Counted from the first letter of the stretch, positions 1 through 6,006 are shown. The stretch is 6,144 bases of DNA from CAZUHK01 sp964620345 (GCA_964620345.1 CAZUHK010000173.1:1-6144), one strand, 5' to 3'. A program made the numbers and translations. The notes: generated from the sequence alone by a model not told the origin.

Positions 1-80
1 ATTCACCGATTCACCGATTCACCGATTCACCGATTCACCGATTCACCGATTCACCAATTCATCGATTCACCGATTCACCG
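1..80. repeat. Tandem array of an 8-base unit, ten copies
   Basis: Ten head-to-tail copies of ATTCACCG (CGGTGAAT on the minus strand). Eight are exact; unit 7 (49-56) ends in A instead of G, and unit 8 (57-64) has T for C at its sixth base. Bases 81-88 look like a decayed eleventh unit. The array touches the left edge, so its true length is unknown. It begins eight bases beyond the manC stop codon. The period is not a multiple of three, and the minus-strand unit carries TGA in a changing frame, so it is not coding. No hairpin or T-run is visible, so nothing supports a terminator role. Confidence 0.95.
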
Positions 81-88
81 ATCAACCA

Positions 89-1192
89 TCAGATGTAATA
101 CTCGCCGTGCTGTTCGCTGACCCTGGCGTGCAGTTCCTTGATGCGTTCGGCCTGATCGGTCGGGCAGATGAGCGTGGCCCAGGGGGTGTGGACGATGACC
201 AGGTCGTTGACGCCGATCGTGGCGATCAGGTGCGTCGGCTCGCTCGAGGCGACCAGCGTGTTGTGCGTGTCCAGCAGCAGCGTCTTGTCGGCGCCCAGCG
301 CGTTGTCCTGCTGGTCGGTGTCGCAGGTCTGGGCATAGCTGGGCCAGCTTCCCACGTCCAGCCATTCCACGGGCATCGGCACCGTCGCGACGGTCACCTG
401 TTCATCGCGGCTGGCCGGCTCCATCACCGCGTAATCCACGCTGATCTTCGGCAGGTCGGGGTACACCCGCTCGAGCATCTTGTCCTGCTGATCGGCGCCC
501 CAGGCGTCGGCGATCTTCATCAGCCCCGCGTGGTTCTCCGGGGCGTAGCGCCCGATGCAGTCCAGCAGCGTCTTGGCGCGCCAGACGAACATGCCGCTGT
601 TCCACAGGTAGTTGTCGGGCCCGGCGTCGAGGTACCGCCGCGCCGTCGCGTCGTCGGGCTTTTCCTTGAAGTTATCGACCACGCGGGCGTCGCCGGTGTC
701 GGCGATCGGCTCGCCCAGCTCGAGGTACCCGAAGCCCGTCGCGGGCCGCGTGGGCCTGATGCCGAACGTCACCAGCGCATCGGTGCGCCGCTCGGCCAGG
801 GCGAAGCCACGCTTGACCACGTCGGCGAAGATGTCCTCGGGCCCGATCAGGTGATCGGCGGTGAACACCGCGACGACCGCGTCGGGGTCTTGGGTCGCGA
901 GCACCGCGGCGACGTAGCCCACGGCGTTGAGCGTGTCGCGACCGGTCGGCTCGGCGTAGTAGCGATCGGGCGCGATGCCGGTGACCTTCTCGAGGATCAT
1001 CTCGCGGTGGGCCGCGCCGGCGCAGATGCACCGGCGGGATTCATCCACGATGCCTTCGAGCCGATCCACCGCGATCTGGATCAGCGACTTGCCGCCGATG
1101 AACGGGATCAACTGCTTGGGCTGGGTCCGTGTGCTCATCGGCCACAGTCGCGTGCCCGATCCGCCGGCCATGATCATTGCGTAGCGTGCCAA
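89..1192 (-). CDS. manC: Mannose-1-phosphate guanylyltransferase (GDP-mannose pyrophosphorylase), one-domain form
   Basis: Makes GDP-mannose from mannose-1-phosphate and GTP in the cytoplasm, the sugar donor for polysaccharides and glycoproteins. The 367-residue protein carries the nucleotidyltransferase signature GGSGTRLWP at residues 10-18 followed by PKQ at 25-27. Further family motifs are TADHLI (111-116), GFGYLEL (153-159), FKEKPD (175-180), WNSGMFVW (197-204), SVDYAVME (251-258) and WLDVGSW (277-283). It ends soon after the last beta-strand repeats, so it lacks the C-terminal cupin (phosphomannose isomerase) domain of two-domain ManC/AlgA enzymes. The start is TTG: a GGAGG lies five bases upstream, whereas the first internal ATG (codon 6, at 1177) would be 20 bases from it. 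The gene begins one base after the ruvA stop, which suggests translational coupling. Family assignment is firm. The symbol could also be written mpg or cpsB, and activity on other hexose-1-phosphates is not excluded. Confidence 0.93.
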   Translation of the reverse strand: MARYAMIMAGGSGTRLWPMSTRTQPKQLIPFIGGKSLIQIAVDRLEGIVDESRRCICAGAAHREMILEKVTGIAPDRYYAEPTGRDTLNAVGYVAAVLATQDPDAVVAVFTADHLIGPEDIFADVVKRGFALAERRTDALVTFGIRPTRPATGFGYLELGEPIADTGDARVVDNFKEKPDDATARRYLDAGPDNYLWNSGMFVWRAKTLLDCIGRYAPENHAGLMKIADAWGADQQDKMLERVYPDLPKISVDYAVMEPASRDEQVTVATVPMPVEWLDVGSWPSYAQTCDTDQQDNALGADKTLLLDTHNTLVASSEPTHLIATIGVNDLVIVHTPWATLICPTDQAERIKELHARVSEQHGEYYI

Positions 1193-1193
1193 A

Positions 1194-1832
1194 CTAACCT
1201 CCGGCCTTGGTCGTCAGTGCCTGGGTGATGATCTGTTGTGCATCGTCGAGATCGGGGTGCGCGGTGAGCACCGCGTCGATCCAGCGCGCCGCCTGCGGGC
1301 GGTTTTCGCCCAGTTGTACCAGCACTTCCAGCGCCTCGCGTGCGGCGTCTCTCATCGGGACGGTGGGCTTGCCCTCGGCCGCGCCGCTCGAGGCCGCTTC
1401 GCCGATGAACGCATCGACCCTGCCGTGCAGCGTCGCGACGATCGTCTCGGCCATGCGTTTGCCGATCTCCGGCAAGCTCTGCAGCATCTTCACGTCGCGC
1501 TCGGCGATGGCCCGCGCGATCTGCTGATGGTCGATCGCCAGCGCCCGCAGCGCCTTGCGCGGGCCGATGCCTTTGACCGTGGTGAACAGCTCGTAAAACG
1601 CCTTGGCCTCGATCGAGCTGAAGCCGGCGAGGCGGGGGATCATGTTCGCCCCCTGCGCCGAGCCCTCGAGGAAGTGGACGGTGTGCAGCGACACCGGCGA
1701 GCCGATCTGCCCGCCCAGCCGCGCCGCGACGAAGCCCGGCAGCAACAGCTCGTACGTCAGCCCGCCTTCGAGCGCGACGTAAGCCCGGCCGTCGGTGATG
1801 GTTTCGAGCAACCCTTCGATGCGACAGATCAT
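1194..1832 (-). CDS. ruvA: Holliday junction branch migration protein RuvA
   Basis: RuvA binds four-way DNA junctions as a tetramer and loads the RuvB helicase for branch migration in recombination repair. The protein is 212 residues, close to the usual 190-205. The N-terminal OB-fold domain (about 1-65) opens with MICRIEGLLE, matching the family's MIGRLxG-type start. Two helix-hairpin-helix motifs follow: VKGIGPRKAL at 86-95 and LPEIGKRMAE at 120-129. A variable linker (about 140-158) leads to the small C-terminal RuvB-contacting domain (about 160-210). The frame stays open upstream to 1901, but the OB fold begins at the ATG at 1832, so that start is chosen. There is no Shine-Dalgarno before it. 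In the second HhH the common Gly of LPGIG is Glu. ruvC lies upstream after 265 bases; ruvB is not in the window. Confidence 0.93.
   Translation of the reverse strand: MICRIEGLLETITDGRAYVALEGGLTYELLLPGFVAARLGGQIGSPVSLHTVHFLEGSAQGANMIPRLAGFSSIEAKAFYELFTTVKGIGPRKALRALAIDHQQIARAIAERDVKMLQSLPEIGKRMAETIVATLHGRVDAFIGEAASSGAAEGKPTVPMRDAAREALEVLVQLGENRPQAARWIDAVLTAHPDLDDAQQIITQALTTKAGG
1198..1202 (-). promoter_or_regulatory. Shine-Dalgarno of manC, inside the end of ruvA
   Basis: GGAGG on the minus strand, five bases before the TTG start of manC. It is formed by the last two glycine codons of ruvA. It decides the TTG start and implies that ribosomes finishing ruvA can reinitiate on manC. Confidence 0.8.
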
Positions 1833-1839
1833 GGTGGAG

Positions 1840-1845
1840 AGTTTA
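1840..1845 (-). promoter_or_regulatory. Possible -10 box placed for a leaderless ruvA transcript
   Basis: TAAACT on the minus strand (four of six matches to TATAAT) ends seven bases before the ruvA ATG, the spacing expected if transcription starts at the A of the start codon. ruvA has no Shine-Dalgarno, which fits. No convincing -35 is present, so this is weak. Confidence 0.25.
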
Positions 1846-1921
1846 ACCCCGTTGCCCGCCGCGTGTTCGGCCGCGACCGGGTCGGTGGGGGCGCGGGCCA
1901 ACCGGGGACGCGCTTCCCTTC

Positions 1922-1941
1922 GCCGCGCTGCGGGGCGCGGC
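1922..1941. repeat. GC-rich hairpin in the ruvC-ruvA gap
   Basis: Perfect seven-base arms GCCGCGC (1922-1928) and GCGCGGC (1935-1941) around a six-base loop. It lies seven bases from the composite palindromic element at 1949-2037. No T-run follows on the minus strand, so it is not a standard intrinsic terminator. It may be part of the same repeat insertion or a separate RNA structure. Confidence 0.6.
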
Positions 1942-1948
1942 TAAACGG

Positions 1949-2037
1949 GGGTGCCACACCTTGTCCGCCTTCGCGGCAAGGTGTGCGGGCGTGCGGACGT
2001 CATCACACCTTGCCCTTCGGGACAAGGCGTGGCACCC
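1949..2037. repeat. Composite palindromic repeat element (paired REP/BIME-like hairpins)
   Basis: The outer arms at 1949-1966 and 2020-2037 are inverted copies matching at 17 of 18 bases. The inner arms GGCAAGGTGTG (1975-1985) and CACACCTTGCC (2004-2014) match perfectly over 11 bases. Alternatively each half folds alone. The left half pairs CACACCTTG (1955-1963) with CAAGGTGTG (1977-1985) and continues through CCGC/GCGG. The right half pairs 2004-2012 with 2023-2031 and has a TTCG tetraloop on the plus strand. The middle 18 bases (1986-2003) are unpaired. The right half recurs at 4641-4667. The symmetry resembles paired REP elements (BIMEs) or a small non-autonomous mobile element, but no transposase is in the window and the family is not identified. 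It lies between ruvC and ruvA and may affect read-through or message stability. Confidence 0.8.
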
Positions 2038-2097
2038 ACCACGGGTCGCCGAAAGATGCTCTAAACGAGAGAGGCGCTGCGGGCCGCGGCGGAAGGG

Positions 2098-2589
2098 TCA
2101 CAGCCGTTCGACGGCGAGGCGGCGGGCGTGGCACAGGGCGATGGCGATGGCGTCGGCCACGTCGGGGGGACTGGGGGGGGCGGCCAGGCCGCACTGGCTT
2201 TGGACGGCGAGCTGCATCTGTTGCTTGCTGGCGTGGCCGTTGCCGGTCAGCGACTTTTTGACCGCGGTGCTGGGCAGGTTTTCGATGGGCAGGCCGGCCT
2301 GGGTCGCGGCCAGGAGGATCGCGCCGCGCCCGTGGGCCATGATGATCGCGGTGCGCGGGTGCTTGTAGTGGGCGTAGAGCTTTTCGATCGCCAGGCGATC
2401 GGGCTCGAGTTCATCGATCAGCGCCGCGACGTCGGCGTGCATCTGCGCCAGGCGCTGCTCGAGCGGCTGGTCGGTGGGGAACTTGAGCACGCCGGCCTCG
2501 ATGAGCCGCGGTTCGAGCGAGCCGTCGACCACCTGCACGCAGCCGTAGCCGGTGATGCGCGTGCCGGGGTCGATGCCGAGGATCTTCAT
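2098..2589 (-). CDS. ruvC: Crossover junction endodeoxyribonuclease RuvC
   Basis: RuvC is the Mg-dependent dimeric nuclease that cuts Holliday junctions symmetrically, working with RuvAB. The 163-residue protein (E. coli RuvC has 173) has an RNase H-like fold. It opens with MKILGIDPGTRITGYG, which supplies the first catalytic aspartate, D7. The second acidic residue is E69 in LAIEKLYAHYK. The last two are D143 and D146 in PPDVADAIAIALCHA, the usual DxxDAxAIAxCH motif. The conserved GNGHASKQQMQ stretch is at residues 116-126. All four catalytic acids are therefore present and the enzyme should be active. The ATG at 2589 is fixed by the MKILGIDPG start. No Shine-Dalgarno is visible; the upstream 47-base gap after pssA is rich in CCACCGC-like sequence. 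It is followed by ruvA in the usual ruvC-ruvA order, though separated by a repeat element. Confidence 0.95.
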   Translation of the reverse strand: MKILGIDPGTRITGYGCVQVVDGSLEPRLIEAGVLKFPTDQPLEQRLAQMHADVAALIDELEPDRLAIEKLYAHYKHPRTAIIMAHGRGAILLAATQAGLPIENLPSTAVKKSLTGNGHASKQQMQLAVQSQCGLAAPPSPPDVADAIAIALCHARRLAVERL

Positions 2590-2636
2590 GGGACGGTGGG
2601 CGGTGGGGCGGTGGTGCGGTCGATGGTCGGTCGTCG

Positions 2637-3542
2637 TCAGTTGAGGCGATGGGTGCTGATCGGATCGGCCGGCGCGGTCGGGGGCGTCGGCTCGTCGTCG
2701 TCTTCATCGGCTTGTGGTCGGCCGGCGAGCCAGGCGATGGGGGAGCTCAAGCAGTAGGCGAGGAACCCGGCGGCCGCGGCCCACTGGGGAATCGTCAGCA
2801 GCAGGATCAGCAACACCACGCCCAGGCCGATGTAGTGGAACGGCTCGCGACCCTTGAGGTAGCGGCTGAACAGGTGCGAGTAGGGCAGCGGGCTGACCAT
2901 CAGCAGCGCCAGCACAAGCGTCAGCCCGGCGGCGGCCATGATGAAATACTGTGCGAAGCGGGTGTTGAGCTGCGGGTCGACGTAGTCGCGCACCGTGATG
3001 CACAGCAGGGCCATGGCGGCCACGGCGCCGGCGGCGGCGGGCGAGGGCAGGCCGTCGAACGTGGCCTCTTCGTCATCGGCCTCGTTGCGCGACGGGGCGT
3101 CCTTGGCGGCGTTGAACCGCGCCAGCCGCAGCGCGGCGCACGCGGCGTAGGCCACCGCGATCAACAGCACGCCCCGGTCGAAGTAGGTGTCGAACGGCAT
3201 CTCGGCGAAAAAGGGCGTCTGCACCTGGTTGAGCTCGACGATCAGGAACGCCGGGGCCACCCCGAACGTCACCATGTCCGCCATGCTGTCGAGCTGGGCG
3301 CCGAAGCGGCTGGTGCTGCGCGTGGCCCGGGCCACGGCGCCGTCGAAGGCGTCGAAGATCATGCCCACGAAGATCAGCCCCGCGGCGATGTCGATCGGCG
3401 TGTACGGCCCGACGCCCCCGCCCTCGTCGGCGCGCGAGGCGTAAAACACCGCGAGGAAACCGCAGATCAGATTGCACAGCGTCATCAGCGACGGGGCAAC
3501 GGCGATCGGAGCGAACTTGCGGCGGCGTGGCATGGTCGACAT
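2637..3542 (-). CDS. pssA: CDP-diacylglycerol--serine O-phosphatidyltransferase (phosphatidylserine synthase)
   Basis: An integral membrane enzyme that joins CDP-diacylglycerol and serine to give phosphatidylserine, the precursor of phosphatidylethanolamine. The 301-residue protein has the complete CDP-alcohol phosphatidyltransferase motif: D67-G68, A71-R72, G81, D85 and D89 at the canonical spacing DGx2ARx8Gx3Dx3D. ALRLARFN (137-144) and FDGLPSPAAAG (162-172) are typical of the serine-specific PssA branch. Roughly seven or eight hydrophobic segments occur (about 12-36, 50-64, 91-104, 122-142, 169-187, 198-218, 236-252 and 255-275). The N-terminus is basic (MPRRRKF) and the last 25 residues are an acidic, proline-rich tail (ADEDDDEPTPPT), probably cytoplasmic. 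No Shine-Dalgarno is present. The start could instead be the ATG three codons later, at 3533, which sits seven bases after a TACAAT box. Phosphatidylglycerophosphate synthase is less likely given the GLPSPAAAG motif. Confidence 0.9.
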   Translation of the reverse strand: MSTMPRRRKFAPIAVAPSLMTLCNLICGFLAVFYASRADEGGGVGPYTPIDIAAGLIFVGMIFDAFDGAVARATRSTSRFGAQLDSMADMVTFGVAPAFLIVELNQVQTPFFAEMPFDTYFDRGVLLIAVAYAACAALRLARFNAAKDAPSRNEADDEEATFDGLPSPAAAGAVAAMALLCITVRDYVDPQLNTRFAQYFIMAAAGLTLVLALLMVSPLPYSHLFSRYLKGREPFHYIGLGVVLLILLLTIPQWAAAAGFLAYCLSSPIAWLAGRPQADEDDDEPTPPTAPADPISTHRLN

Positions 3543-3546
3543 TGTA
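3541..3546 (-). promoter_or_regulatory. TACAAT box, possible -10 for a leaderless pssA message
   Basis: TACAAT (five of six to TATAAT) overlaps the first possible pssA ATG (3542) and ends seven bases before the second in-frame ATG (3533). That spacing would place the transcription start at the second ATG. There is no good -35 at 16-18 bases; the TTGACA at 3572-3577 is 25 bases away. Speculative, but it would explain the missing Shine-Dalgarno. Confidence 0.3.
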
Positions 3547-3623
3547 GTCGCGATCGCTTCGTAGTCGTCCCTGTCAATCGAGGACGAGGACGATTACGAG
3601 CCGGAGTCGGAAGACGCGGTGAA

Positions 3624-4637
3624 TCACTCGGCGAGGCGCATCAGCAGGATCAGTCGGACGTGCTGGCTGCCGCGGCGGCCGGTGGTCATCGCCTCGCCCA
3701 GCAGCGGTGGCGGCGGCGGGCCGGCGGCCTGGTCCATCGCGATCTGCTCGACCGAGGGCGGCGGGGCGCCCGGGTCGGCGTTCGATTCGCTCACGCCCCG
3801 CCGGCGCAGGGCCTCGCGATCGATCCGGCCCCACAAGACCCACACCCGCCCGGGCCGCAGCGCCTGCTCGATGCGAAGCTGCGTGAACGACGTGCCATCA
3901 AGCACCTTCTCCTGCGGCGTGCGGGGCACCAGCGACTGACGCGGGCCGAAGTGGTGCGGCAGCAGATCGACGCGCCACGCACCGGGCCCCGGGTCGATGT
4001 GCTCCGGGGCATCCGTTTCGCCATCGTTGTCGCCATCGCCATCGCCATCGTTGTCGTGCGTCGCGTCGTCGGCGTCCGGCGGCTGGAGCTTCATCAGCAG
4101 TTGATACTGCCCGCCGATGAACTGCCGGGCGATGGGCCTGGCGTCGCCGGCCTCGGCCACGCGCACGGCGTGGCCGCCGGGCACGTGCCCGACCAGCGTC
4201 AGCGGCGCGTAGTCCGAAGTGGGCGCGACAACGATGTTCGTCCGCCCCAGGTTCCGCGGCAGGTTCGCGATGAACAGCGGCAGGCGGTCTTCATCGACCA
4301 CGCCCAGGCCAAACCCGTTGGCCGCCCACGCCGCCGCGATCGATTCGTCCATCGGCGCCGCGTCCAGCGCCCCCAGCGCCAGGTCGACGCGGGCGTCGGC
4401 CCGGTCGTAAAGCAGCCGCTCGACGATCAACCGCCGCGGCGCGCGCCGCGTCCCGGCCTCGCCGACGGGCGAGGCCGACGTCGTCGTGGCCGGCTCCAGC
4501 TCGCCGAGCTTGGGCAGGTCGGGTTTGGCCGCCTGCTGCTGTGATTCGCAGGCGGTCAGCAGGATCAGCCCGAGCAGCAGGACAGCCGGCGGCGCGCTCT
4601 GCCGCCAACGCGGCAAGACGTGATGCCCAACGAACAC
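3624..4637 (-). CDS. Probable lipoprotein of unknown function with an Asp/Gly-rich segment
   Basis: I do not recognise the family. From the GTG at 4637 the protein has 337 residues. Near its N-terminus is a basic stretch (PRWRQS), a hydrophobic core AVLLLGLILL and the lipobox LTAC, with the lipidated cysteine at residue 30 followed by ESQQQ. This supports export and membrane anchoring. A mature domain of about 160 residues contains RRLIVERLLYDRADARVD and a WAANGFGLGVVDE stretch. Residues 195-206 are a ladder of Asp-Asn and Asp-Gly pairs, reminiscent of calcium-binding loops. A tryptophan-containing segment (RVWVLWGRIDREALRRRG) follows, then a proline-rich stretch and a hydrophobic end. The start is uncertain. 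The frame stays open to 4772, but that would overlap argD and translate a repeat hairpin. GTG at 4637 has AAGG six bases upstream; GTG at 4640 and TTG at 4616 (330 residues) are alternatives. It lies 82 bases after argD and 81 before pssA. Confidence 0.75.
   Translation of the reverse strand: MFVGHHVLPRWRQSAPPAVLLLGLILLTACESQQQAAKPDLPKLGELEPATTTSASPVGEAGTRRAPRRLIVERLLYDRADARVDLALGALDAAPMDESIAAAWAANGFGLGVVDEDRLPLFIANLPRNLGRTNIVVAPTSDYAPLTLVGHVPGGHAVRVAEAGDARPIARQFIGGQYQLLMKLQPPDADDATHDNDGDGDGDNDGETDAPEHIDPGPGAWRVDLLPHHFGPRQSLVPRTPQEKVLDGTSFTQLRIEQALRPGRVWVLWGRIDREALRRRGVSESNADPGAPPPSVEQIAMDQAAGPPPPPLLGEAMTTGRRGSQHVRLILLMRLAE
4021..4056. repeat. Hexamer repeat inside the lipoprotein gene
   Basis: Six consecutive 6-base units: CCATCG, TTGTCG, three CCATCG and TTGTCG on the plus strand. 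Read on the minus strand in the gene's frame they encode the DN/DG ladder at residues 195-206. The period is a multiple of two codons, so copy-number changes would keep the frame and lengthen or shorten the acidic loop. Confidence 0.85.
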
Positions 4638-4640
4638 CAC

Positions 4641-4667
4641 ACACCTTGCCCTGTCGGGCCAAGGTGT
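4641..4667. repeat. Palindromic repeat, second location of the family at 1949-2037
   Basis: The arms ACACCTTG (4641-4648) and CAAGGTGT (4660-4667) are perfect inverted copies. The loop adds CCC/GGG pairing with a one-base bulge. In the same orientation it aligns closely with the right half of the composite element (2005-2030), including the CCC-TTCGGG-like centre. It lies between argD and the lipoprotein gene and abuts the likely GTG start, so the hairpin would hold the AAGG just upstream in its stem. No T-run follows, so a terminator role is not supported. Confidence 0.75.
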
Positions 4668-4719
4668 CGTGCCGTGGACTTCGAGCTTCGGGTTGGGAAC
4701 TTCGCGAGTCACGGCCGGT

Positions 4720-6000
4720 TCAGCCCTTGATCGCTTTTTCGAGGATGCCCAGGCCCCGGTCCAGTTCCTCATCGCTGACGATCAGCGGCGGGGCGAGGCG
4801 CAGCACCACCTTCTGCGTCGCGTTGATCAGCAGCGACTCGCTCACGCACCGCTGCACCACATCGGCGGCGCTGTCGAACCAGGCGCGCTTGGCTTCGGGG
4901 TCGAGCTCGATGCCGATGAACAGCCCCCGGCCGCGCACGTCGACGACCGCGGGGTGCTTCTCGGCAAACTTGCGCAGGCGCGTCTTGATCCGCTCCCCGG
5001 CCAGCGCCGCCCGCTCGACCAGCTCGTCGCGCTCGATCACCTCGAACATCCGCGCCGCGACCGCCATCGACACGCAGTTGCCGCCGAGCGTCGTGGCGTG
5101 GGTGACCCGGCCGGCGTGCTCGAAGTCGAACAGCGCCGCGGCCTTCTCGCCGGCGCACATCGCGCCCACCGGCAGGCCGCAGCCCACGGCCTTGCCCAGG
5201 GTCATCACGTCCGGCTCGACGCCCCAGTGCTGGTAGGCGAACCACTTGCCCGTCCGCCCGCAGCCGGTCCACACCTCGTCGGCGATCAGCAGCAGGTCGT
5301 GGTCATCACACAGCTTGCGCAGGGCCTTGAAGTAGCCGTCGGCCGGCACGTTGATCCCGCCCTCGCCCTGGATCGGTTCGGCGATGATCGCGACCGTCTG
5401 GTCGTCCAGCGCCTTTTTCACCGCGCCGATGTCGTCGTACGCCACGTTCACGAAGCCCCGCAGCAGGGGCTCGAATCCCTGGCGCACCGCGGGCGAGCCG
5501 GTCGCGCCCATCGTGGCGAAGCCGCGGCCGTGGAAGCTGTGGGTGGTCGAGATCACCTTGTACCGCCCCAACTCGCCGCTCGCCTTGCCCGGGTGCTGCT
5601 TGCCGTAGAGCCGGGCGAGCTTGATCGCCGCCTCGTTCGCATCGGCGCCCGAGTGGCTGAAGAAGCAGCGCCCGCCGAAGCCCTTCTCGCTGATCTGCTC
5701 GGCCAGGCGGGTCTGCGGTTCGGTGTGCAGCAGGTTGCCCACGTGCCACAGCTTGGTGGCCTGCTTGGTCGCCGCGGTCACCAGGTCTTCGTGGCAGTGG
5801 CCCAGGATGCCCGCGCCAAACCCGCTGAACAGGTCGAGGTAGGTCTTGCCATCGGCATCGGTCAGCCGGCAGCCCGAGCCCGACGCCATCGCGATCGGCC
5901 AGCGCGGGTAGTTGTGCGTCATGTATTGGTCATGCCGCTGGATCACCGCGTCGGCCTTGGACTTTTTGGGGGCCTTGGTCCTGGTCGTCGAATCGGCCAT
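4720..6000 (-). CDS. argD: Class III PLP-dependent aminotransferase, probable acetylornithine aminotransferase
   Basis: Probably transfers the amino group between N-acetylornithine and 2-oxoglutarate in arginine biosynthesis, in the cytoplasm. The 426-residue protein is collinear with class III (subgroup II) aminotransferases. It shows DLFSGFGAGILGHCH (56-70), the cofactor-binding SGADANEAAIKLAR (117-130), HSFHGRG (154-160) and AEPIQGEGGI (207-216). It also has the PLP-ring aspartate in ADEVWTGCGRTG (D241), the Schiff-base lysine K270 in TLGKAVGCGLPVGA, and THATTLGGN (300-308). The C-terminal domain has VRGRGLFIGIEL and RLAPPLIVS. The first 20 residues are a Lys/Arg-rich extension beyond the usual start. 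The ATG at 6000 has GGAGG six bases upstream. The wording SGADANEAAIKLAR and DEVWTGCGRTG fits ArgD best, but ornithine, succinylornithine or 4-aminobutyrate aminotransferases share the fold. No other arg gene is in the window to settle it. Confidence 0.85.
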   Translation of the reverse strand: MADSTTRTKAPKKSKADAVIQRHDQYMTHNYPRWPIAMASGSGCRLTDADGKTYLDLFSGFGAGILGHCHEDLVTAATKQATKLWHVGNLLHTEPQTRLAEQISEKGFGGRCFFSHSGADANEAAIKLARLYGKQHPGKASGELGRYKVISTTHSFHGRGFATMGATGSPAVRQGFEPLLRGFVNVAYDDIGAVKKALDDQTVAIIAEPIQGEGGINVPADGYFKALRKLCDDHDLLLIADEVWTGCGRTGKWFAYQHWGVEPDVMTLGKAVGCGLPVGAMCAGEKAAALFDFEHAGRVTHATTLGGNCVSMAVAARMFEVIERDELVERAALAGERIKTRLRKFAEKHPAVVDVRGRGLFIGIELDPEAKRAWFDSAADVVQRCVSESLLINATQKVVLRLAPPLIVSDEELDRGLGILEKAIKG

Positions 6001-6006
6001 GAAAAA

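Noticed and set aside
1..80. Octamer array as a CRISPR or plasmid iteron set
   Set aside because: Units are directly adjacent without spacers, and no cas or replication gene is seen; iterons are normally longer, about 17-22 bases.
107..1228. Plus-strand open frame of 373 codons
   Set aside because: It is antisense to manC, which has complete catalytic motifs; the frame shows no recognisable protein.
1833..1901. Upstream extension of ruvA by 23 codons
   Set aside because: The OB-fold domain of RuvA begins at the ATG at 1832, and the added residues do not resemble any RuvA N-terminus.
3572..3577. Perfect TTGACA upstream of pssA as a -35 box
   Set aside because: No acceptable -10 lies 16-18 bases downstream; the TACAAT is 25 bases away.
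3617..3624. Single CGGTGAAT, the octamer of the left-edge array, near the lipoprotein stop
   Set aside because: One 8-base match in 6 kb is expected by chance often enough to carry no weight.
2649..4544. Long open frame on the plus strand (631 codons)
   Set aside because: It lies antisense to pssA and the lipoprotein gene. Its translation is Arg/Gly/His-rich without any motif, as expected for a complementary frame in GC-rich DNA.
4641..4667. Repeat hairpin as an intrinsic terminator of argD
   Set aside because: No run of T follows on the minus strand, and the sequence is a copy of a repeat found elsewhere in the window.
4638..4772. Extension of the lipoprotein frame upstream to 4772
   Set aside because: It would overlap the end of the argD-like gene, translate the repeat hairpin, and put about 60 residues before the signal sequence.
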